7,160 bases of DNA from an uncultured Clostridia bacterium. GTDB lineage: Bacteria > Bacillota > Clostridia > TANB77 > CAG-508. Location of the stretch: contig CARBKU010000061.1 of assembly GCA_948946035.1 (NCBI GenBank), positions 1 to 7,160 on the forward strand. Direction: 5' to 3'. Of the stretch, positions 1-4,815 are shown one piece after another (the stretch's first letter is position 1; each line of letters starts with the position of its first letter). A program made the translations under genes and the position numbers. The notes under the pieces are model-generated. The model saw only the letters and a list, made by a program, of their open reading frames with translations, had not been told where the DNA came from and did no database searches.

Positions 1-51
1 TGTAAATGTTTGACCTACATCAAATGCCACACCTGCATAATGTTGACTTTG
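1..51 (-). pseudogene. C-terminal scrap of a peptidase M15 (VanY-like) gene, cut at the element junction
   Basis: Read on the minus strand, the frame ending at base 1 gives QSQHYAGVAFDVGQTFT. It contains S-x-H-x-x-G-x-A-x-D, the zinc-binding signature of M15 / VanY-type D-Ala-D-Ala carboxypeptidases, which trim peptidoglycan peptides outside the membrane. The frame meets a TAA at 55-57, and the DNA beyond (61-156) is AT-rich repeats with no resemblance to the rest of an M15 domain. I infer that the gene continues leftward outside the window and was split by insertion of the element whose recombinase starts next door. The exact junction is somewhere around 43-57. The family call rests on one short but distinctive motif. 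Confidence 0.55.
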
Positions 52-63
52 GTTTTAATAGCC

Positions 64-144
64 ATTAAGTATACAATTTTATTTCATGTATACTTAACAA
101 ATGTTATTATAAGTTTTAACATCTATTAAGTATAGCATTATACT
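64..144. repeat. Repeated TTAAGTATA boxes at the element end
   Basis: Between the M15 scrap and the recombinase stop there are three copies of one box: TTAAGTATACA at 65-75, its perfect 11-bp inverted copy TGTATACTTAA at 87-97, and ATTAAGTATA again at 125-134, identical to 64-73. The third copy is followed by TATACT (139-144), which makes a short dyad with 129-134. No T-run follows either hairpin, so they do not look like terminators. Their place, between a large serine recombinase and a broken gene, suggests recombinase binding sites at the element terminus. That role is inferred. Confidence 0.5.
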
Positions 145-156
145 CTCAAAGACTTG

Positions 157-1734
157 TTATACCTTTGAAAATTTATATTTAATTTTAATTTTTCTGCCTG
201 TGCTTACAGTTATATTTTCTACTAGATTTGTAATTACTTCTTTTGTTGGTTTTTCCATTTTTAAAAAATCATTAGCAAATTTATATAAATCGCCATAATC
301 AACTATTTGTGCATTTTCCTGTTGTTCTAATTTTCTTTTTAGTTCTTCCTGTTCATTGATTAGCTTTTCCTTTTCATCTTTTTTAGCTTGATATATTGGA
401 AGAAAATCATCTACTGATATGATTTCGTTTAATTTATCCTCATATATGGCTTTTATTTGTAGTTCTAGCTTTTTTATTTGTTGACCTATTTTGTCTATTT
501 TTTCTTGAATTTTGTATTTTTCTACATTTAATTCTTTTTCAACTATTACAAATGTTTCTTCTATTTCTTCTTTATTAAAAACAATTTTTTGACATTCCTG
601 TTTTAGACTTTCTAATACCTTATTCAAAACTATATCACTACTTATTACTGCATTATCACAATTCATTTTATTTCCATTTCTATTGCTACATATAAAGCTA
701 AGTCTAACTTTTCCAGATGTTCTTGTATCAGGTTTAATTGTCATGGTTCCACCGGCATTTTCCACATTTTATAATACCTTTTAGCAAATGGTCATGTTTG
801 CGTGTTCTTGTAGATGTTCTTTTTTTCATTAACTCTTGCACCTCATTAAACTGTTCTTTGCTAATAATGGGTTCGTGCATATCTTCCACGACTATCCAGT
901 TTTCTCGTGGAATTCTAACACATTTTTTTATTTTGTAACTAACTTTTGAAGTAGTATGACTAACAACTGCTCCAGTATAGACCTGTGAATGTAATATTTT
1001 TTGGATGAAACTTCGTTGAAAATAGTCATTTCCTTTTAAATATTGCTTTTTTCCTGAATATTGTGCTGGTGTTTTTATACCCTTATCATGCAATATTTGT
1101 ACTATTTCTCTAGTCCCATTACCTGATAAATATAAATCAAAAATTAATTTAATTATTGGTGCTGTTTCAGGGTTTATTACTAGCTTGTTCTTTTCTGTGC
1201 TACTTTTCATATAACCAAACGGTGCTTGCCCAGCTTGATATTCTCCTTTTTGCATTTTCATTATTTTTACTTTTTTTATTTTTTTACTAATATCACGTGC
1301 ATAATGGTCGTTGAAGCCGAAGACGGAATGAAATCATATCATAACTATTATCATCATCACTGTCTATATTATCATTTATGGCTATGTATCTTATATTTTT
1401 TTCTTTAAAATAATTTTCCAAATAGTATCCTGACATTATGTAATCTCTTCCAAGCCTAGACAAGTCCTTTGTAATTACTGCATTTATTTTTTCATTTTCA
1501 ATATCTTTTAACATTCGTTGAAAATCAGGTCTATTAAAATTTGTTCCTGTATAACCATCATCTATATAATCATCAATTACAAGAAACTTATTTTGTTTAG
1601 AGTTTTCTATAAAATCATATATAATCTTTCTTTGATTAGAAATACTTTCACTTTCTCGGTCATCTCCGATCATCACGACTTAATCTCATATACACAGCCA
1701 CTTTATATGTTTTGTATTTTCTTGTCTTTTCCAA
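157..1734 (-). CDS. Large serine recombinase (TndX/TnpX type), frame interrupted three times at CGG codons
   Basis: This is a site-specific recombinase that would excise and integrate the surrounding element through a Ser-DNA intermediate. The TTG start at 1734 follows GAAGGGAAGG with a 6-nt gap. Skipping one base at 1668, 1319 and 754 gives 524 residues ending at the TAA 157-159, the usual size for the TndX/TnpX group. Domains: catalytic N-terminus with YMRLSRDD (nucleophile Ser19) and LSRLGRD (Arg93, Arg96); recombinase domain from about 145, including APFGYM near 170; C4 zinc ribbon (Cys323, Cys326, Cys348, Cys358); Lys/Glu-rich coiled coil about 360-470; basic C-terminus. Without shifting, translation stops after 24 residues. 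Each break is one extra C creating an in-frame CGG before a glycine codon. Either the gene is read by +1 frameshifting or it is a pseudogene with three identical lesions. The family call is secure; functionality is open. Confidence 0.9.
752..754 (-). other. CGG frameshift site 3 (inside the zinc ribbon)
   Basis: The coding strand reads GGA AAA TGC CGG TGG AAC, and the zero frame reaches TAA six codons after the CGG. Dropping one C gives TGC GGT GGA ACC ATG, restoring CGKC-GGTM, the textbook first half of the C4 zinc ribbon. Without the shift the protein lacks Cys348, Cys358 and the whole coiled coil. Confidence 0.85.
1317..1319 (-). other. CGG frameshift site 2 (after recombinase residue 138)
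   Basis: The coding strand reads TTC CGT CTT CGG CTT CAA, and the zero frame stops seven codons after the CGG. Dropping the C gives CTT GGC TTC AAC GAC CAT TAT GCA, restoring FRL-GFNDHYARDISKK, the expected link from catalytic to recombinase domain. The heptamer CTT-CGG-C differs by one base from the yeast Ty1 +1 site CTT-AGG-C, which also shifts into GGC glycine. Confidence 0.8.
1666..1668 (-). other. CGG frameshift site 1 (after recombinase residue 22)
   Basis: The coding strand reads AGT CGT GAT GAT CGG AGA TGA, so the zero frame stops two codons after the CGG. Dropping the C gives GAT GAT GGA GAT GAC, restoring RLSRDD-GDDRESES, the expected run after the catalytic serine in this family. 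Glycine is the usual residue in this stretch (compare RLSxEDGD in relatives, from memory). Confidence 0.8.
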
Positions 1735-1785
1735 TTTACACCTTCCCTTCTAAAAGACAAGTAACCATATTCATTAACTATGTTA

Positions 1786-2034
1786 TTATATATCTAATTC
1801 CATATTTTCCATAGGTTTTATGTTACTTTCTTTTTGCGAAGATATAATGTTGTCCTTTTTGTAGTAATTTATATATTCTTGTTTTATGGCTTGTAGCAGA
1901 ATTGGTTTCAAGTCCTGCTCTCCATATTCAACTGTAATATTATTTTCGTTTTCATTTGTATTGATTTTATTTTCTTTCTTGCTCATATTTAATAAATATG
2001 AATTTTTAGTTTCATTTATACAATTTTCTTGCAT
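1786..2034 (-). CDS. Small acidic protein just upstream of the recombinase, function unknown
   Basis: This 82-residue protein ends 51 bp before the recombinase start and is probably co-transcribed with it. ATG 2034 is preceded by GGGAG (2044-2048) with a 9-nt gap. The first 35 residues are polar and Asn/Lys/Glu-rich. The core (about 35-60) reads ITVEYGEQDLKPILLQAIKQ, which looks like a short beta strand followed by an amphipathic helix. There is no signal peptide or membrane segment. I do not recognise a family. Small genes beside TnpX-type recombinases are common in Tn4451-like elements, so an accessory or directionality role is possible, but only position supports this. Confidence 0.6.
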   Translation of the reverse strand: MQENCINETKNSYLLNMSKKENKINTNENENNITVEYGEQDLKPILLQAIKQEYINYYKKDNIISSQKESNIKPMENMELDI

Positions 2035-2040
2035 TTACTA

Positions 2041-2060
2041 GCACTCCCGTTCCAGAGTGC
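2041..2060 (-). promoter_or_regulatory. Hairpin overlapping the ribosome binding site of the 82-aa gene
   Basis: GCACTC (2041-2046) and GAGTGC (2055-2060) form a perfect 6-bp inverted repeat, with one further G-U pair possible in the minus-strand RNA. The Shine-Dalgarno GGGAG lies in the 3' arm and loop, so folding would partly hide it. There is no U-tract, so it is not an intrinsic terminator. It could equally be a protein operator. Confidence 0.4.
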
Positions 2061-2118
2061 CTTGTTTTATATGTAATTTATCAAGTGCAAGGACTTAAAC
2101 TCTATTTATTTTTATAAT

Positions 2119-2649
2119 TTAATATATTATTTGTCCAAAACCATTAACTGATACAGCCACTGGATTATCAAATGTGCAATAAAAGTAATCTTGTAATAGT
2201 ACTTTCCTTGACCCCCTATAGTCTTTTATTATTTCCATTTTTGATAATTCGACTATTGGTGTTCCTGTATATGCTTTTAGATGATTATATTTTCCAACTA
2301 TACTTGTTTCACTAAATTCTGTCATTGGAAAATATATTGTATTATAATTCCCCATACAAAATCCAATGCTAAAATATGTTTTCGATTCTTCTAATATTCC
2401 TTTATATCTATATCCTTCAAGTTTATCCAATTTGTTATCAGCAAATCTTAAAGTTATATCTAGCATTTCTCTATCATCTCCTTCTATATTTCTTACATTT
2501 TCTACTTTTTCAATAGTTATTGCATATTCCATTATTTTATAAGTTTGTCCAGCTTCAAAATAATGCCACCATAGACTTGCATTTGTATTGTTGCTTTCAG
2601 CATATTCTTGCATTTCTGCAAATTTTTCTAAAATTTCTTTTAAATTCAT
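2119..2649 (-). CDS. Conserved-looking cytosolic protein of unknown function (176 aa)
   Basis: The ATG at 2649 is chosen because AGGAG (2659-2663) sits 9 nt upstream. The frame is open for 11 more codons, but the ATG at 2682 has no ribosome binding site. The product begins with a predicted helix (NLKEILEKFAEMQEYAE), then SLWWHYFEAGQ and a mostly beta-like remainder with many aromatic residues. It has no signal peptide, membrane segment or metal motif. I do not recognise the family. It lies in a same-strand row with the 131-aa gene upstream and the 82-aa and recombinase genes downstream, suggesting one transcription unit. Confidence 0.65.
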   Translation of the reverse strand: MNLKEILEKFAEMQEYAESNNTNASLWWHYFEAGQTYKIMEYAITIEKVENVRNIEGDDREMLDITLRFADNKLDKLEGYRYKGILEESKTYFSIGFCMGNYNTIYFPMTEFSETSIVGKYNHLKAYTGTPIVELSKMEIIKDYRGSRKVLLQDYFYCTFDNPVAVSVNGFGQIIY

Positions 2650-2682
2650 GATAAAATTCTCCTTTATTTTATATATTTTCAC

Positions 2683-2726
2683 TTTGGCTATATCAGTAAT
2701 GATAGTTCTTATGTGATATAGCCAAA
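2683..2726 (-). repeat. Perfect 13-bp inverted repeat in the 5' region of the 176-aa gene
   Basis: TTTGGCTATATCA (2683-2695) and TGATATAGCCAAA (2714-2726) are exact inverted copies separated by 18 bp. The repeat lies between two same-strand genes, 33 bp before the 176-aa start. Neither strand has a T-run after it, so it is unlikely to be an intrinsic terminator. An operator, an RNA processing or stability hairpin, or a recombination site all fit. Confidence 0.6.
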
Positions 2727-2754
2727 ATGTTTAAAACTGCTTTATTTTAATAAA

Positions 2755-3150
2755 TTAGTAATAATTATTATAACTATTGTAATAATCATCATCTTGATAA
2801 TAATTATTTTTGTGCATTTGTAAAATATAATAATTTTTCCACTCTATTTCTTCCGCTTCTTGCTCAATTTCATAATCCATACTATGAATTTCTACTGCTC
2901 TTTCATATTGTTTTATTTTTTTATTTTGTTCTTCTTCCTGCTCTTGTGTTAAATTCATTTCCATACTTTCTTGTAAGATTTCCTGTAATTCCTTTTCCAT
3001 TTGTTCAAATTCATAATTTGACATAGTATCAACTTCTTTCTTTTTTAAATTTAATTTTCTTTCATGTGCTTTTGATACAGGTGTTTCATTTTTATTTTGT
3101 AAATTTTTTTGTAACTTGTCTCCCAAGTGGGAGAGTTTCTTTTTCTGCAT
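2755..3150 (-). CDS. Highly charged coiled-coil protein of unknown function (131 aa)
   Basis: The ATG at 3150 is chosen because AGGAG (3160-3164) lies 9 nt upstream; the longer frame to 3198 starts inside the leader with no ribosome binding site. The protein has a Lys-rich basic N-terminus (about 1-45), a Glu/Gln-rich helical middle with coiled-coil character (about 45-100) and a low-complexity tail of Asn, Tyr and Asp ending in YYNSYNNYY. There is no membrane segment or enzyme motif, and I cannot assign a family. It is the first gene after the strong promoter at 3330-3358 and sits behind a structured leader, so its expression is probably attenuated. Basic-then-acidic layout would suit a nucleic-acid or protein-binding accessory factor, but this is a guess. 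Confidence 0.6.
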   Translation of the reverse strand: MQKKKLSHLGDKLQKNLQNKNETPVSKAHERKLNLKKKEVDTMSNYEFEQMEKELQEILQESMEMNLTQEQEEEQNKKIKQYERAVEIHSMDYEIEQEAEEIEWKNYYILQMHKNNYYQDDDYYNSYNNYY

Positions 3151-3190
3151 AAAATATCGCTCCTTTTTTAATTTTTTTTTACAAATAATT

Positions 3191-3269
3191 TTACACATGA
3201 AAAAAGCAGGTACACTAAAAAAGCGATTACATAATCATGTGTAACAACTCTTTTAATGTACCTGCTTTT
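3191..3269 (-). promoter_or_regulatory. Structured RNA leader: long stem with U-tract interleaved with a second pairing
   Basis: In the minus-strand transcript, 3251-3269 pairs with 3202-3220 over 19 bp. The single DNA mismatch (3215/3256) becomes a G-U pair only in minus-strand RNA, which supports that strand. The stem ends in U6 (3200-3205), like an intrinsic terminator. Inside its loop, 3235-3244 is exactly complementary over 10 nt to 3191-3200, just after the U-tract. The two pairings interleave, giving an H-type pseudoknot or mutually exclusive folds. Lying between the promoter and the 131-aa gene, it is probably an attenuator. It matches no riboswitch I can name. Confidence 0.6.
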
Positions 3270-3329
3270 CAACTATAAAAACAGTATTAAAATTAACTTG
3301 AAATTTATTTGCAATATTTAATTGTGCTT

Positions 3330-3358
3330 ATTATACTACATATTTCCCAATTTGTCAA
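3330..3358 (-). promoter_or_regulatory. Perfect sigma-A promoter reading toward the 131-aa gene
   Basis: On the minus strand, TTGACA (3353-3358) and TATAAT (3330-3335) are separated by exactly 17 bp. Transcription should start near 3323, leaving a leader of about 170 nt before the 131-aa gene that includes the structured element. This is the best promoter in the window and probably drives the row of small genes, perhaps as far as the recombinase. Confidence 0.85.
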
Positions 3359-3448
3359 GTTATTTTTTGTTATTTTGCGCTTTTCTACAGCCAAAAGCAT
3401 TTCATGGATTTTATTTTTTTATTTTTTCACTAATTTTGTAGATTTTTT

Positions 3449-3490
3449 CGACAGGTGCACGCCGTGGTTGGACAGGTCCTACTTGCAACC
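3449..3490. other. GC-rich, dyad-filled island in non-coding DNA
   Basis: In a gap without genes (3151-3567), these 42 bases are about 60% GC while the surroundings are nearly all A and T. They hold GACAGGT twice, 21 bp apart (3450-3456 and 3471-3477); the dyad CACG-C-CGTG (3458-3466); GGAC-AG-GTCC (3470-3479); and GGTTG/CAACC flanking it (3466-3470 and 3486-3490). Helically phased repeats and dyads suggest a protein-binding locus such as a transfer or replication origin, but I see no known nic sequence and no relaxase or Rep gene in the window. Confidence 0.45.
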
Positions 3491-3510
3491 GTTATAAACC
3501 AGTACAATAA

Positions 3511-3538
3511 AAAGCCTTATTTTAAAGGCTTTATTTTT
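3511..3538 (-). terminator. Terminator after the small resolvase gene
   Basis: AAAGCCTT (3511-3518) and AAGGCTTT (3525-3532) form a perfect 8-bp stem with a 6-nt loop. Reading on the minus strand, it is followed by T5 just 30 bp beyond the resolvase stop codon. A T-rich tail is also present on the plus strand, so it could work both ways. Confidence 0.8.
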
Positions 3539-3567
3539 AATTCGTTTATTATTGATAGTATTTTATA

Positions 3568-4203
3568 TTAACTTACTTTTTTTAATTCCGCGTTTTGTGC
3601 TTCGTAATTCCTTACAAATGAGTAGAATTTTGATTTTTTTAAGTTTAAATTTGCCATTGTTACCTTTGCCGTTTGTTTTCCTTGTCTCCATAAGTTGTAT
3701 TGTGGCTGAAAGTCTTTAGGTAGTTTTATTTTTGGTCGTCCCATAATTTTTTTTGCCTTTGCTATTGCGATTCCTTCGGCTTGCCTTTGCCTTATATTTG
3801 TTCTTTCGTTCTCTGCCACATAACTTAATACCTGAAGAATTAAATCACTAATAAAATTTCCCATTGTATCCTTGTATTTCCTTGTGTCTAGTATTGGCAT
3901 ATCCAAAACTACTATATCTGTTTTTAGTTCTGTTGTTATTTCTTGCCACTCTTTTTGTATTTCCTGATAATTTCTTCCTAATCTATCTATACTTTTAATT
4001 ACCAATACATTGTTTTGAGTTCTTTTCAAAATTTGTTTTAGTAGTTGGTAATCTTCTCTGTTAAAATCTTTTCCACTTTTCTTATCTATAAATAAATTTT
4101 CTTTTGTAATTCCAAACTTTGTTAATGCTTCAATTTGTCTTTCTAGGTTTTGTTTTTGGGTGCTTACTCTTGCATATCCATATAAATTAATTTGATTTTC
4201 CAT
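3568..4203 (-). CDS. Small serine recombinase (resolvase/invertase family)
   Basis: This 211-residue protein resolves cointegrates or plasmid multimers, or inverts DNA. The N-terminal catalytic domain (about 5-140) has YGYARVSTQKQNLERQ with nucleophile Ser14, then SIDRLGRNY with the conserved catalytic arginines, and a long E-helix with SYVAENERTNIRQRQAEGI. The C-terminal 45 residues form the helix-turn-helix (GKQTAKVTMANL through SKFYSFVRNY). Length matches Tn3-type resolvases. ATG 4203 follows AGGAG with a 10-nt gap. The upstream region carries paired TGTCC/GGACA sites, the usual layout for resolvases that repress their own promoter from res. Unlike the large recombinase, its frame is intact and contains no CGG codon. 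Confidence 0.92.
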   Translation of the reverse strand: MENQINLYGYARVSTQKQNLERQIEALTKFGITKENLFIDKKSGKDFNREDYQLLKQILKRTQNNVLVIKSIDRLGRNYQEIQKEWQEITTELKTDIVVLDMPILDTRKYKDTMGNFISDLILQVLSYVAENERTNIRQRQAEGIAIAKAKKIMGRPKIKLPKDFQPQYNLWRQGKQTAKVTMANLNLKKSKFYSFVRNYEAQNAELKKVS

Positions 4204-4239
4204 ATTATTTCTTCTCCTTTTTAATTATTGGTTGAATTA

Positions 4240-4268
4240 ATTATATGAGATAATAGGCTAAATCTAAA
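4240..4268 (-). promoter_or_regulatory. Probable promoter of the small resolvase gene
   Basis: On the minus strand, TTTAGA (4263-4268) and a perfect TATAAT (4240-4245) are 17 bp apart, with the start codon about 35 bp beyond. The -35 box is weak. It abuts the putative resolvase subsite beginning at 4275, which would allow autorepression. Confidence 0.5.
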
Positions 4269-4274
4269 GGAAAA

Positions 4275-4386
4275 TGTCCAAAAAAGTTCAAGATTTTTCG
4301 GACATATCCCAAAAGTAACAATGTAACTTTAATGGAAATAAAATATTGCTTTTTTCTTTCCACCAATAAGCTATAGTTTTTTGGAC
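4275..4386. promoter_or_regulatory. Probable res site bound by the small serine resolvase
   Basis: A 30-bp dyad at 4275-4304 has arms TGTCCAAAAAA and TTTTTCGGACA, matching at 10 of 11 positions. A second site of about 28 bp at 4359-4386 begins TCCA and ends TTTTTTGGAC, repeating the same arm. Resolvase subsites of the Tn3 family are imperfect dyads of roughly this size with TGTC-like ends, clustered in about 120 bp beside the resolvase gene. The DNA between may hold a degenerate third subsite. The assignment is inferred from position and symmetry. Confidence 0.55.
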
Positions 4387-4423
4387 TTAATTTTAAACTA
4401 ATATAAAAGAAGGGGGAAGTATT

Positions 4424-4798
4424 ATGCTAGAAAGTAACAATAGTCATTTTAGGAGGAAAATGAAAATAAGCAATGAACAATTAAAAAAGTTATTGCCTAA
4501 TGATAGTAAAAATATTATTCCAGTAGTTAGAAATAATGTTGTTATGATTCCAATAAAAAATTTTTGTAATATTGGTATATCATCTGTAAGTATTCCACTA
4601 CAAAATTATGATACTGGTGCAATTTCATTTTTGAGTATCCGTTTAAATAATATTGAAGATGTTAGCTTTTTACTTAATGATGATGAGTTAGTCTGCGAAA
4701 TATATAAAAAGGAAAATGGGGATATATTTTTAGAATTAAGTTCGTTATATTATGACTTGAATCAGGATAATATAAAAGGAAATAACTGCTACAATTAA
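4424..4798 (+). CDS. Unknown protein divergent from the resolvase (124 aa)
   Basis: ATG 4424 follows AGGGGG (4411-4416) with a 7-nt gap. A second in-frame ATG at 4460 follows AGGAGG with only a 3-nt gap, so a product 12 residues shorter is possible. The N-terminus is basic with a helix (ISNEQLKKLLPND), then comes a mainly beta region with alternating hydrophobic residues (IIPVVRNNVVMIPIKNF). There is no signal peptide, membrane helix or known motif. It is the only plus-strand gene in this part, reads away from the res-like site, and may share that control region with the resolvase. The gene ends inside its own terminator. Confidence 0.65.
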   Translation: MLESNNSHFRRKMKISNEQLKKLLPNDSKNIIPVVRNNVVMIPIKNFCNIGISSVSIPLQNYDTGAISFLSIRLNNIEDVSFLLNDDELVCEIYKKENGDIFLELSSLYYDLNQDNIKGNNCYN

Positions 4799-4815
4799 GT
4801 AACAGTTATTTTTTT
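4780..4815 (+). terminator. Intrinsic terminator overlapping the end of the 124-aa gene
   Basis: AAATAACTG (4780-4788) and CAGTTATTT (4803-4811) form a perfect 9-bp stem, with the TAA stop of the gene in the 14-nt loop and a T7 tract at 4809-4815. The convergent 478-aa gene ends at 4814, so the hairpin separates the two transcription units and may serve both. Confidence 0.85.

Noticed and set aside
752..1668. Codon reassignment of CGG as the explanation for the breaks
   Set aside because: Giving CGG a different amino acid would not change the frame; a one-base shift or four-base reading is required at all three sites.
157..1676. Treating the recombinase pieces as three or four separate genes
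   Set aside because: The pieces join into one standard recombinase in order, with each join inside a conserved motif; the internal starts at 765, 1261 and 1676 are artefacts of the frame breaks.
738..1814. Plus-strand open frames opposite the recombinase
   Set aside because: They are antisense shadows of the minus-strand coding sequence, rich in Phe, Ile and Tyr, without good ribosome binding sites.
3170..3256. A 34-codon TTG-started frame through the leader encoding a hydrophobic peptide, like a type I toxin
   Set aside because: It has no ribosome binding site and follows directly on a TAG; T-rich terminator sequence naturally encodes such residues. The RNA structure explains the region better.
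3151..3269. Type III toxin-antitoxin locus (pseudoknot RNA plus toxin gene)
   Set aside because: There is a single pseudoknot-like fold rather than tandem short repeats, and the 131-aa protein has no resemblance to ToxN.
3309..3497. Plus-strand 62-codon frame over the promoter and GC island
   Set aside because: It lies over a perfect minus-strand promoter, is low complexity at the start and has no Shine-Dalgarno sequence.
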